Shown here one piece after another: positions 54,848-63,804 of a DNA stretch of 64,000 nucleotides. Source of the stretch: Saprospiraceae bacterium. Its GTDB lineage: Bacteria; Bacteroidota; Bacteroidia; Chitinophagales; Saprospiraceae. Position 1 is the first letter of the stretch. The number at the start of each line of letters is the position of its first letter. The notes beneath the pieces were generated by a model. That model saw only the letters and a list, made by a program, of their open reading frames with translations, had not been told where the DNA came from and did no database searches. The translations under genes and the position numbers were made by a program. The DNA is taken from NCBI GenBank assembly GCA_028279185.1, contig JANQSS010000173.1:25429-89428 (forward strand), in the 5' to 3' direction.

Positions 54848-55573
54848 ATGATTAACGCTATTATTGTAGATGATGAACCATTGGCACAAGATGTACTCGA
54901 ACAGCACTTGGGCAAAATTCCTGAAGTCAATTTGATTGCAAAATGTGACAATGCTATCGAAGCTAGGGAAATATTAAATGCCAACGAAATTGATCTCGTT
55001 TACCTAGACATTCAAATGCCGCAGTTGTCTGGAATAGAATTCGTAAAAACGCTGACAAACCCGCCGGCTATTATATTCACAACAGCATTTGATAACTACG
55101 CGGTTGAGGGTTTTGAATTGAATGCAGTCGATTATTTATTAAAACCCATATCACTTGAACGATTCCTCAAGGCTACGAACAAGGCTATAGAGAGTATAGA
55201 AAAACAGCATCGCAGTCAAGCTACAGAATTGGATGCTGCCGAGGATGATTTCATTTTTGTAAAAGCCGACAAGAAATTGGTTAAAATAAATTACAGCGAC
55301 GTACTGTACATCGAGGGATTGAAAGACTATGTCATTATAAAACGAGATGAAAAACGAGTTATCACCCTACAAACAATGAAAAGTCTGGAGGCAAAACTTC
55401 CTTCTTCTATATTTCTTCGCATTCATCGCTCTTATATTGTGAACTTGGGCAAAATAGAGGCTATTATGGGTAATGTCGTAGAAATTAAAGAAAAAGGCCA
55501 AGTAAAGCATTTACCGGTGGGGAAAAATTATCGGGACGAACTTCTCGCTATTGTTCAGGATAAAAAGTTGTAA
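54848..55573 (+). CDS. LytTR response regulator
   Basis: A 241-residue regulator. Receiver domain 1-125: DDEPLAQD, phospho-Asp54 in YLDIQMPQL, and KP in LLKPISL. LytTR DNA-binding domain (about 140-240): FIFVKADKKLVKINY, VLYIEGLKDYV and IHRSYIVNLGKIE. Paired with the kinase upstream. It probably binds direct-repeat promoters; no site could be identified here. Confidence 0.92.
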   Translation: MINAIIVDDEPLAQDVLEQHLGKIPEVNLIAKCDNAIEAREILNANEIDLVYLDIQMPQLSGIEFVKTLTNPPAIIFTTAFDNYAVEGFELNAVDYLLKPISLERFLKATNKAIESIEKQHRSQATELDAAEDDFIFVKADKKLVKINYSDVLYIEGLKDYVIIKRDEKRVITLQTMKSLEAKLPSSIFLRIHRSYIVNLGKIEAIMGNVVEIKEKGQVKHLPVGKNYRDELLAIVQDKKL

Positions 55574-55600
55574 TAAAGACTATGTCCTCTTTTGTGGGGC

Positions 55601-56659
55601 TTACCACCTCAATAATGAAGCACCCCAGGTAAAACCACTTCCAAATGCGGCCAGGCATATTAAGTCGCCACGTTTAACTCTGCCGCTTTCCTTAGCCTCG
55701 CTTAAGGCTATTGGAATGCTAGCTGCGGTTGTATTGCCGTATTTTTGGATGTTATTAAATACCTGATCATCGCGAAGTCGTAATGTCTTTTGGACAAACT
55801 GGCTTATACGAAGGTTGGCTTGATGCGGAATGAGTAGATCAATATCAGTAGGCTGGTAACCTGCGGCATGAATAACTTTCATTATTACTTCAGGAAACTT
55901 TTTCACGGCATATTTAAATACATGTTTTCCGTTCATGTAAGGGAAAACTTTTGCTTCATCGAGCATTTTTTGTGTCATGAAAATAGAATCGAATTTGCCT
56001 CCTGAAAAGCCAAAGTCGGTCTCATTATCGTGAATGCCACTGTGACTTCCAGGGCAAATAAATGATAGTTCTTCCGCTTCTCTTCCATCAGCGTGCAGAC
56101 TATTTGTGAGAATGCCTTGATTTTCTTCTGTTGTTGGCTGAAGTATTACGGCACCCGCGCCATCCCCAAATATGACACTGATGTCCCGTCCGCGTGTTGT
56201 GAAATCCAATCCCATTGAATGCGTTTCGGCACCCACCACCAATACGTTTTTGTATAGACCGGACCGAACGAATGTATCACCGACTGTCAGGGCATAAACA
56301 AATCCGCTGCACTGATTACGCACGTCCAGGGCACCAACTCCACTTTCTGCCAGTCCCAACTGTCGTTGGGTCAGAACACCTGATCCCGGAAAAAAGTAGT
56401 CAGAACTCAGGGTGGCAAATATGATAAAGTCAATATCGGAAACATCGATTCCTGCATCCGCTGCTGCTTTCTTGGCAGCTTCTGTGCCCATAGTCGATGT
56501 CGTCTCTGTTTTTCGATCAGCAAACCGTCGTTGTTCAATACCAGTCCGTTCCACGATCCACTCATGGGAAGTGTCCATAAGTTTTTCGAGATCATGATTC
56601 GTTATAACTTGATCAGGCACAAAATGCCCAATGCCGGCAATCTTTGTTCTTATTGACAT
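55601..56659 (-). CDS. fabH: 3-oxoacyl-ACP synthase III (FabH)
   Basis: A 352-residue condensing enzyme starting fatty acid synthesis. Catalytic Cys117 in RNQCSGFVYAL, His in LIPHQANLRI and Asn in KYGNTTAAS. The segment ERTGIEQRR is typical. It is not in a fab cluster: neighbours are a two-component pair (convergent) and a secreted protein, so it may be a second copy or a paralogue for a special precursor. Confidence 0.9.
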   Translation of the reverse strand: MSIRTKIAGIGHFVPDQVITNHDLEKLMDTSHEWIVERTGIEQRRFADRKTETTSTMGTEAAKKAAADAGIDVSDIDFIIFATLSSDYFFPGSGVLTQRQLGLAESGVGALDVRNQCSGFVYALTVGDTFVRSGLYKNVLVVGAETHSMGLDFTTRGRDISVIFGDGAGAVILQPTTEENQGILTNSLHADGREAEELSFICPGSHSGIHDNETDFGFSGGKFDSIFMTQKMLDEAKVFPYMNGKHVFKYAVKKFPEVIMKVIHAAGYQPTDIDLLIPHQANLRISQFVQKTLRLRDDQVFNNIQKYGNTTAASIPIALSEAKESGRVKRGDLICLAAFGSGFTWGASLLRW

Positions 56660-56826
56660 GAGAGAAATTTGTTAGACTGGTCGAAAGATAACTATTCTAT
56701 ACAAGAGACGAAATAATGAAAGTAGGCCTCGAGAAATCAAATCACAGTTTGGCTAACTCGTATTTGAGTCTACTTCTCGACCTCTTGTAAATCATTAAGT
56801 AAACATGGCTGAAAGTCGTAAAATAT

Positions 56827-58101
56827 TTAGGTTTTTCTCTTTTTCTTTCGTGCAGCTGGAAACAGAATATTGTTTAGTATGAGCCTGTATCCGGGTGAGT
56901 TTGGATGTAGGCTCAAATCGGTTTCCGGGTCATTTACACGGTGATAATAATCTTCCGGATCATGACCGCCGTAAAAACTCCAAAACCCTTCGCCATGCAC
57001 GCCATGTATGTAGCGCGCCTCATCGGCCACATTATTCTCACCAAGCACCAGGACATTTGGTTTGACTTGAGACTTCATAAATGCTGTTGTTTGCCCCATG
57101 AAGCCCTTGACGGTTGTAGTATGATTTTGTGTTAACATGGATGGAATTGGATCCCATTTCGCCGAGAACTCGAAGAGTGTGAAGTAGTCTTGTTCCGGTT
57201 TTACACGCCTTTTTCTATTATCAATTGATGAATATTCATATTCCATTGGGTTTCGGACCAGTGAAAAATCCTTGAATGCGAAAGTCCTGGAAAAGTCCAG
57301 GTGTTCATGTGCATGCGGGTCTGCCGGATCACCATCAAACATATCTGCACAGATGTCATGACCTTCTGCCGAAAGGGCAATGTCGTATGTATCTGTTGCC
57401 GAACACATGGCAAACATGAAACCACCTCCTCCCACGTAGTCCCGAATTTTTCGTACGACGGCAAGTTTGAGTTGAGACACCTTATTAAAGCCTAGACTGG
57501 TTGCTAATTCTTCCATTCGTCGCTGATTTTCCCGATACCAGGTATGAGAAGAATAGGCTCTATAAAACTTTCCATATTGCCCTGTGAAATCTTCGTGGTG
57601 TAGATGCAACCAATCGTATTCCGCTAATCGGTCATCAAGCACTTCCCGATCATAGACCGTTTCATATGGAATCTCGGCGTAGGTAAGGACTAATGTAACT
57701 GCATCGTCCCAGGGTTGAATTTTTTGTCCTCGTGCGTTGAAATCTGGTGTATACACGGCTATTTTAGGCGCAACTTCCAATTTTACAACTTCCTGATTGA
57801 CTTCCGGATTGAGAATTTCATTGCGAATGGCGGCAAATTTTGCATCCGGGATGACGTCATACGATACACCTCGGGTAAGGCATTCCTTTTCAAAGGATGG
57901 TGTATGCAAAAATGCAAAGCTGCCTCCGCGATAGTTCAAAAGCCAGAAGGCTTCGACATTTTGCTCTAGCACATAATACGTTATGCCATATGCTTTCAAA
58001 TGGTCGCTTTGTTTTTCATCCATAGGAAGCAAAATATATGCGGCATGTGCGCAAACAAAACAAATGACAAATAGAGTTGTGAGAAAAAAAGATTTATGCA
58101 T
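56827..58101 (-). CDS. Secreted GATase-like protein ('asparagine synthetase B' family)
   Basis: A 424-residue protein with a signal peptide (about 1-20). It resembles a Bacteroidota group commonly named asparagine synthetase B: YILLPMDEKQSDHLKAYGI, AFWLLNYRGGSFAF near 52-65, IAVYTPDF, WLHLHHEDFTGQ and YVGGGGFMFAMCSATD. The latter looks like a nucleophile elbow around a Cys, as in class I glutamine amidotransferases. There is no ATP-pyrophosphatase domain and it is exported, so the name is misleading. The Lys/Arg-rich end (ARKKKRKT) is odd. True function unknown. Confidence 0.72.
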   Translation of the reverse strand: MHKSFFLTTLFVICFVCAHAAYILLPMDEKQSDHLKAYGITYYVLEQNVEAFWLLNYRGGSFAFLHTPSFEKECLTRGVSYDVIPDAKFAAIRNEILNPEVNQEVVKLEVAPKIAVYTPDFNARGQKIQPWDDAVTLVLTYAEIPYETVYDREVLDDRLAEYDWLHLHHEDFTGQYGKFYRAYSSHTWYRENQRRMEELATSLGFNKVSQLKLAVVRKIRDYVGGGGFMFAMCSATDTYDIALSAEGHDICADMFDGDPADPHAHEHLDFSRTFAFKDFSLVRNPMEYEYSSIDNRKRRVKPEQDYFTLFEFSAKWDPIPSMLTQNHTTTVKGFMGQTTAFMKSQVKPNVLVLGENNVADEARYIHGVHGEGFWSFYGGHDPEDYYHRVNDPETDLSLHPNSPGYRLILNNILFPAARKKKRKT

Positions 58102-58332
58102 TCTACTTTATTTATTGTCGGCAAACTTACATCACCATTACGACATTATAACAAATACCCGAGTCAGCCGTTCATTCACTGAACGAGGCGCAAGTGGATT
58201 AATTGTGATAATTGGCATTCACTTGAAATAGCGAATTAATGAAGCTGAGCTATAAAGTGGGTTGCGAGCTACACATCATTGGAAATTTTGACCGGGTATT
58301 TTTATGATATTTGCGTCGCTTTGACAAATCTC

Positions 58333-60444
58333 ATGAGCATAGCTTTGATAGAAATGGAATGGGTACATTCACCCAATTACCTTCTAGTATGTCTAGTCGC
58401 AGGCATTGTGGCTGCCCTTCATTTATATGGCAAACAGTCCTTTTTTGAGGAAGCAAGATCATGGCAACGATGGCTCATGGCTTTTCTCAGGGCTTTGACT
58501 GTGGCATTGCTGCTGGCCTTGTTGCTAACCCCAATTGTCAAAATACTAAAAAGTCACGCTGAGCAAAAAAGTATAGTTGTGCTTATGGACAATTCTTCGT
58601 CCTTGCGTCAAGTTCACGATTCATTGGCACTGTCACAATTCAAATCCCAACTCGCAAATGCCATTTCATCACTAGGAGACCAGGTTAATACCGATTTTTA
58701 CCACTTCGACGAGGTTTTACGCAAGTCCCAAGATGGAAATTACGCCGGTAAAACGACAAATGTTGCAGATGCTATCGAACAAGTTAAAGAACAATATGCC
58801 AGTGATCGGTTAGCCGCAATCGTATTGGCAACAGATGGAATTTATAATGAAGGTCAAAATCCAAATTATTTAGCTGGAATAGAGCGTAACCCTTTATATG
58901 TCATTGCACTAGGTGATACTACTGCGGGGTTAGATGTCGAAGTACAGCGATTATTCTACAACAGAGTGGTCTACAAAGGCGATGAATTTGAAGTTGAAGC
59001 AGATATAAGTGCCATTGGCTTAAAGAATGCATCGGGACAGGTAAAACTTTCCAAAATAGCATCTGGTAAGTCCGAAACAATTTCTACAACACCCATACGG
59101 GTTGACAAAACTGACTTTTTCCGCACGGTTAAGTTTAAAGTAAAAGCAAGTCAGGCTGGTGTAATTCGCTATCGTGTCAATGTTCCAAAATTGAAGGGAG
59201 AGTCAAACATTTCTAATAACTACGTCGATTTTTATGTTGAGGTAATTGAATCGCGGCAGAAGGTATTACTCCTAGCAAATAGTCCGCACCCGGATTTAAA
59301 TGCCATAAAGTTAGCCTTGACCGAACTGAAAAATTATGACGTTGATATTCAATATGCCAGACAAATTACAGGCCGACTGAAGGACTACAACCTAGTCGTA
59401 TTGCATAATTTACCCTCAGATAAATATGCAGTTTCGGAAATATTAAAAACGATTGATCGCGAAAAACAATCTGTGCTTTTTATAGTAGGTTCCAAGACCT
59501 CAATCCGCGGATTGAATGGCGCACAGGATGTTGTTGAAATACAACAATCACAGCGTCAGTTTACAGATGCAGAACCTTATTTGAATACGAGATTTAACTT
59601 GTTTTCATTAAATGATGAATTGCGACAGTTTTCAAAAAATGTACCCCCTCTTAGAGTTCCATTTGGCAGCTTTAGCCCTCATGCAGGCTACGAGGTGCTT
59701 TATAACCAAGAAATAAAAAATGTCGAAACTAACTACCCATTGATCATTATGGGAGAAACCGATGGCCATAAAAAGGGCGTCATAACAGGCGAAGGAATTT
59801 GGAAATGGAGACTGTACGATTTTGTACAGAATCAATCTTTTGAAAGAAGTGATGAGTTACTGTCAAAATTATTTCAATACATATCAATTACAAGTGACAG
59901 AAGAAGATTTAAGATTTCAAAAGACAAATCATTATATGATGAAAATGATCGGATATATTTAACAGCTGAGTTTTATAATGCCAGTTATGAGTTAAATAAT
60001 AATTCTGATGTCGAGCTTGAGCTGACGAACGCTGCCGGTGAAACGTCAACATTTGCTTTTTCCAAGACTGAAAATGCTTACACACTTGATCTCGGAAAGC
60101 TAGCCCCTGGTGAATACCGATATCGAGGTACGATTCAAGATGGTGGTCAAGGTTATTCGGCAGCCGGAAAATTTACAGTCCAAGAATTGTTGGTTGAAAT
60201 TCAGCACATCCGGGCAGACCATCAATTACTTCGAAATCTAGTGCAAGCAAGCAATGGAAAATTGTATGGTATGGAAGCGGTAAGTCAATTGCAAGAAGAT
60301 TTGTCAAATTCTAACTCGATAAAACCACTTTATATATCCAATTACGACCGGAGCAGTATTTTAAATTTTAAATGGTTGTTGGCCCTATTATTATTCCTTC
60401 TTTCCGGTGAATGGTTTATGCGAAAGTATCTTGGCAAATATTGA
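58333..60444 (+). CDS. Membrane protein with von Willebrand A-like and GATase-like regions
   Basis: A 703-residue protein. Two N-terminal helices (about 15-35 and 50-75), then a VWA-like domain (about 80-230) with IVVLMDNSSSLR (DxSxS) and ATDGIYNEG; beta-sandwich-like regions and a GATase-like part follow, and one helix near the C-terminus (LLALLLFLLSGEWF). This resembles BatA/BatB-related or 'VWA domain-containing' envelope proteins. I take the ATG at 58333; the upstream TTG frame would read through the probable promoter (TATTTG near 58309). Confidence 0.75.
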   Translation: MSIALIEMEWVHSPNYLLVCLVAGIVAALHLYGKQSFFEEARSWQRWLMAFLRALTVALLLALLLTPIVKILKSHAEQKSIVVLMDNSSSLRQVHDSLALSQFKSQLANAISSLGDQVNTDFYHFDEVLRKSQDGNYAGKTTNVADAIEQVKEQYASDRLAAIVLATDGIYNEGQNPNYLAGIERNPLYVIALGDTTAGLDVEVQRLFYNRVVYKGDEFEVEADISAIGLKNASGQVKLSKIASGKSETISTTPIRVDKTDFFRTVKFKVKASQAGVIRYRVNVPKLKGESNISNNYVDFYVEVIESRQKVLLLANSPHPDLNAIKLALTELKNYDVDIQYARQITGRLKDYNLVVLHNLPSDKYAVSEILKTIDREKQSVLFIVGSKTSIRGLNGAQDVVEIQQSQRQFTDAEPYLNTRFNLFSLNDELRQFSKNVPPLRVPFGSFSPHAGYEVLYNQEIKNVETNYPLIIMGETDGHKKGVITGEGIWKWRLYDFVQNQSFERSDELLSKLFQYISITSDRRRFKISKDKSLYDENDRIYLTAEFYNASYELNNNSDVELELTNAAGETSTFAFSKTENAYTLDLGKLAPGEYRYRGTIQDGGQGYSAAGKFTVQELLVEIQHIRADHQLLRNLVQASNGKLYGMEAVSQLQEDLSNSNSIKPLYISNYDRSSILNFKWLLALLLFLLSGEWFMRKYLGKY

Positions 60445-60553
60445 TACATAATCTTTAATTGTCGATAGGATATCATCTGCACAAACATATTCCAATAAAC
60501 AAAAACATACTATACGAGTTCTAGAATTGAATGAGGCAATTCGGCCTCTTTGT

Positions 60554-60561
60554 TATCTTTG
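60554..60561 (+). promoter_or_regulatory. -7 promoter box for lpdA
   Basis: TATCTTTG matches TAnnTTTG and ends 27 nt before the lpdA ATG. A short inverted repeat GAGGC-N6-GCCTC lies just upstream (60533-60548). Confidence 0.6.
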
Positions 60562-60588
60562 CAAATTCAAAAATAAAATAGATTAAGC

Positions 60589-61986
60589 ATGGATTTTGAC
60601 ATCATTATAATTGGCAGTGGACCAGGTGGTTATGTAGCGGCAATTCGAGCGTCACAGCTTGGGTTTAAGGTAGCGGTCGTTGAACGTGAATCATTGGGTG
60701 GCATCTGCCTAAACTGGGGGTGCATTCCAACAAAAGCTCTGCTCAAAAGCGCACAAGTATTCAACTATATCAACCATGCCGCTGACTATGGAATAGAAAT
60801 CAGCGATGCAAAAGCGGATTTTAATGCCATCGTATCACGTAGTCGAGGTGTTGCCGAAGGTATGAGTAAGGGCGTGCAATTTTTGATGAAAAAAAATAAA
60901 ATTACGGTTATAGCAGGTGTCGGAAAACTGGCAAGAGGTAAAAAAGTTGACGTTACCGACGTAGATGGACAAATAAAAACATACAGTGCTGCGCATATAA
61001 TCTTAGCGACTGGAGCACGAGCACGTGAATTACCAAACTTACCAATTGACGGTAAAAAAATAATCGGCTACCGTGAGGCTATGTCATTGGCCAGTCAACC
61101 AGCATCAATGGTTGTCGTTGGAGCAGGCGCTATTGGTGTAGAATTTGCCTACTTCTATAATTCAATAGGTACGGAGGTGGCCGTTGTTGAATTTCTTGAA
61201 CAAGGGATGGTTCCCCGAGAAGATGCTGATGTCTCGAAAGAACTAGGTAAAATATTCAAAAAATCGGGAATTGGTGTTCATGGCAATACCTCCGTGGAAC
61301 GTGTTGATACGGACGGTGAAAAGTGTATTGTTCATATTAAAAATAGAAAAACTGGTAAGGAATCTACGATAGAATGTGACGTCGTATTATCGGCTGTTGG
61401 CATCTCACCAAACACCGAAAATTTAGGTTTGGAAAGCCTCGGAATTAAAACAGATCGGGGACTTGTTCAGGTTAATGAATACTACGAGACCAATATTCCA
61501 GGAATCTATGCTATCGGTGATATCGTTCCTGGTGCGGCCCTTGCCCACGTTGCCAGTGCCGAAGGCATTACTTGCGTTGAAGCAATAAAAGGATTGAATC
61601 CAGAAGCAATCGATTACAACAACATTCCGTCATGCACATATTGCCACCCTGAAGTCGCATCCGTTGGCTACACAGAGGCTGAAGCAAAAGAAGCAGGACA
61701 TGAGGTTAAGGTGGGTAAATTTCCTTTTTCCGCTTCGGGTAAGGCCAGCGCTTCAGGGGAAAAATCGGGATTTGTCAAGGTAATTTTTGATGCAAAGTAT
61801 GGTGAGTTTTTAGGTGCACATTTTATTGGAGCAAATGTAACCGAAATGATAGCCGAGGTAGTTGCAGCACGAAAATTAGAAACAACAGGTCATGAAATAA
61901 TTAAGACCATTCACCCCCACCCGACTATGAGTGAAGCTGTAATGGAAGCCGCGGCAGCCGCTTACGACGAGGTGATTCACTTGTAA
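60589..61986 (+). CDS. lpdA: Dihydrolipoyl dehydrogenase
   Basis: A 465-residue flavoprotein, E3 subunit of 2-oxoacid dehydrogenase complexes or the glycine cleavage system. FAD motif GSGPGGYVAA, redox disulfide Cys40-Cys45 in GGICLNWGCIPTK, NAD-binding VVGAGAIGVEFAYF, and the C-terminal catalytic His-Glu block HPHPTMSEAVMEAAA. Monocistronic here. Its TAA stop is shared with the left end of the inserted repeat element. Confidence 0.95.
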   Translation: MDFDIIIIGSGPGGYVAAIRASQLGFKVAVVERESLGGICLNWGCIPTKALLKSAQVFNYINHAADYGIEISDAKADFNAIVSRSRGVAEGMSKGVQFLMKKNKITVIAGVGKLARGKKVDVTDVDGQIKTYSAAHIILATGARARELPNLPIDGKKIIGYREAMSLASQPASMVVVGAGAIGVEFAYFYNSIGTEVAVVEFLEQGMVPREDADVSKELGKIFKKSGIGVHGNTSVERVDTDGEKCIVHIKNRKTGKESTIECDVVLSAVGISPNTENLGLESLGIKTDRGLVQVNEYYETNIPGIYAIGDIVPGAALAHVASAEGITCVEAIKGLNPEAIDYNNIPSCTYCHPEVASVGYTEAEAKEAGHEVKVGKFPFSASGKASASGEKSGFVKVIFDAKYGEFLGAHFIGANVTEMIAEVVAARKLETTGHEIIKTIHPHPTMSEAVMEAAAAAYDEVIHL

Positions 61987-62212
61987 TACCAATTAAAGGC
62001 ATAATTGACGCATATATTAAGAGAGGTTTCCTCAATTTCAGCGTTACAAAGCCTTGCTGTAGCTCCAGCTACGCTCCTTCCCTCCCATCCGCTTTCGCGG
62101 TTCGTGCGCTTCTTACACTGTCATGTTCGACCCTGTGGGATCGCTCCGTCATGCCTGGACCTTGAACAAACCTCTAGATAATTTTATACGCCATTATACA
62201 CTTTAATTGGTA
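61987..62212. mobile_element. MITE-like element with about 50-bp imperfect terminal inverted repeats
   Basis: The ends TACCAATTAAAG and CTTTAATTGGTA are perfect complements, and inner similarity extends to about 50 bp (as far as GAGAGGTTTCCTCAA and the complement of TTGAACAAACCTCTAGA). The core (about 62040-62165) is richer in G+C than the surroundings and contains short hairpins. Both sides carry TAA (61984-61986 and 62213-62215), a possible 3-bp target duplication. No ORF. It begins at the lpdA stop codon. Confidence 0.65.
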
Positions 62213-62380
62213 TAAATAATAAAGTACGTGAATTCGGAATAAGCAGTTGGTTCTCCTCTTAGCTTACTACCACTATAACAATCGGTGATGATGTCACCAT
62301 TTACAAAGAATTTATGTCCTGTACGGTGAACTATTTCTTACTGTCAAGATAAGCGCAATGATCAGTCTCGCTATCTCGAT

Positions 62381-62575
62381 TTACGTTATAAGTCTATGCA
62401 TTAAATGATTCATCAACCCAGACGTAACAGCTCCCTGCAATGCCCCATCCATAAACTCTCCTCCTGCAATTTCTGCGGCAATACCGCCGGATAATGTGCC
62501 CCCGGCAATCGTAGAGATATCTTTAAGTGTATTTTGAAACTTGCCCGATGCATCCCAGGAGTCAATCCTACTAGA
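62381..62575 (-). pseudogene. RHS C-terminal core remnant
   Basis: An open frame of about 64 codons on the minus strand, bounded by stops, without a start. The stretch GGIAAEIAGGEFMDGALQGA followed by VTSGLMNHLMH is typical of the segment just after the RHS core repeat in polymorphic toxins, and parallels SSILAGGEFSDGLQQGL in the fragment at 63097. No toxin tip follows; the frame ends in TAA. Confidence 0.6.
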
Positions 62576-62591
62576 CTAAGGATTGCCCAGC

Positions 62592-63050
62592 TCACCATTC
62601 CCTAAGCAACTCCAATTCTCCCTCCCCTACTTGTAACTTGAGCGGAACACTTAGTTTCGTCCTCTGTTGGCGATACTCATTTTTGGTCATAGGGCCATGA
62701 ATAATATCTTTCTCGGATTCAATTATCCAATATTTATGATTCGAAGTATCACGAAGATGCCTATATTCTTCAACGCTATTCGTAAATTTAACAGAATCGG
62801 GAACTTGCACAGCCAAAATGAATTCTTCATTGTAGGCCAAATCAACAACGGCATGCGGAATTATCAAATCATAATTTACTGCATATTTAATTTTGCCGTC
62901 ATTCTTTTTTCCAATTTTGTTAAGGCCTCCACCTTCGTGCATAAAAATGTAATCATTACCCAAATTAGCATTATGATCATCAAAATTGCATGAGGAGCAA
63001 AGAACATAAATTATCAGAGTACATGTTGATAGAAGGAGTGATTTTAACAT
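62592..63050 (-). CDS. Immunity-like lipoprotein (DUF3997-like)
   Basis: A 152-residue lipoprotein with signal and lipobox (VLCSSCNF). The body contains IPHAVVDLAYNEEFILAVQVP and YWIIESEKDIIHGPMTKNEYRQQR, similar in style to DUF3997-type small lipoproteins. It lies between two RHS fragments on the same strand, the usual place of an immunity gene for the toxin encoded just upstream, so it may protect against the 63097-63753 product. Family assignment is tentative. Confidence 0.6.
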   Translation of the reverse strand: MLKSLLLSTCTLIIYVLCSSCNFDDHNANLGNDYIFMHEGGGLNKIGKKNDGKIKYAVNYDLIIPHAVVDLAYNEEFILAVQVPDSVKFTNSVEEYRHLRDTSNHKYWIIESEKDIIHGPMTKNEYRQQRTKLSVPLKLQVGEGELELLREW

Positions 63051-63096
63051 AATAATTTATTTTTTTCCTTGTTGAAAGTCATTTCTCATGTTGCGG

Positions 63097-63753
63097 TTAG
63101 AACCCTTTATAACCTGTGGGAAAATTAGGTTTGAATGGTGAATAGTTCACAGTATTAATGCCCTTAAAATTTATTATATACTTTGTACCTTTTCCTGCGT
63201 TTATTTTTCCTATCCAATTTGCAAAATTTCTAAATGCCCCAGATCCCGGTGCATGTGGAAAATGATACGGATCAGGACTTATTACAAATTGATTATTCCC
63301 CTGATATGTTAGATCAATGTTACCATATATTCTTCCGGTGCGGGATTTCACTAATGTTTGTACTCTTTCGTATTGACCCACGAACCAATCTTCAGGATTT
63401 AAAAAATCAAGATCAACAGTCTGCGCGTCAACCGTAATCGCCTGACCATCCCCATTTCGGAACCACCAATTTCCTTCCTTTAAACTTAATCTTCCATCTC
63501 CATCAAGGTCCCAAGGTAGATCTCCCGGCCCGCCTTGAAATGCGCCATGCACCGCATGATTCGCCATACTAGTAATTAACCCCTGCTGTAATCCATCCGA
63601 AAACTCTCCACCTGCAAGTATAGAAGAAATTCCTCCTCCAATTCCACCTCCTCCCGCCACTGTCTCACCACTCAGATCGATATATTTTAGCGGATTGTTT
63701 AGAGCGTATGTGTAGCGATTATAGGCCTGAATGTATTGTCGTCCAACACAATA
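63097..63753 (-). CDS. Truncated RHS-core / toxin C-terminal fragment
   Basis: An open frame of 219 codons with no ATG near its 5' end; the first usable start is GTG at 63660. It begins with YIQAYNRYTYALNNPLKYID, the RHS core ending, then SSILAGGEFSDGLQQGL, an EF-hand-like DLDGDGRLSLKEG, NWWFRNGDGQ, and a C-terminal region (FRNFANWIGKINAGKGTKYI and onward) that would be the toxin tip. Just upstream another frame reads NIVLDDNT, which continues the RHS core consensus, so a frameshift truncates the gene. It is an orphan toxin cassette, probably silent unless recombined. Catalytic residues of the tip are not recognised. Confidence 0.6.
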   Translation of the reverse strand, partial: YCVGRQYIQAYNRYTYALNNPLKYIDLSGETVAGGGGIGGGISSILAGGEFSDGLQQGLITSMANHAVHGAFQGGPGDLPWDLDGDGRLSLKEGNWWFRNGDGQAITVDAQTVDLDFLNPEDWFVGQYERVQTLVKSRTGRIYGNIDLTYQGNNQFVISPDPYHFPHAPGSGAFRNFANWIGKINAGKGTKYIINFKGINTVNYSPFKPNFPTGYKGF

Positions 63754-63804
63754 TTATGGATACAGAACAGAGCTTTAGTCTAATCAGCAGATTGTATTTC
63801 AAAG

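Noticed and set aside
62413..62598. 61-codon minus-strand frame overlapping the RHS remnant
   Set aside because: Different frame from the RHS-like translation at 62381-62575, with no family similarity.
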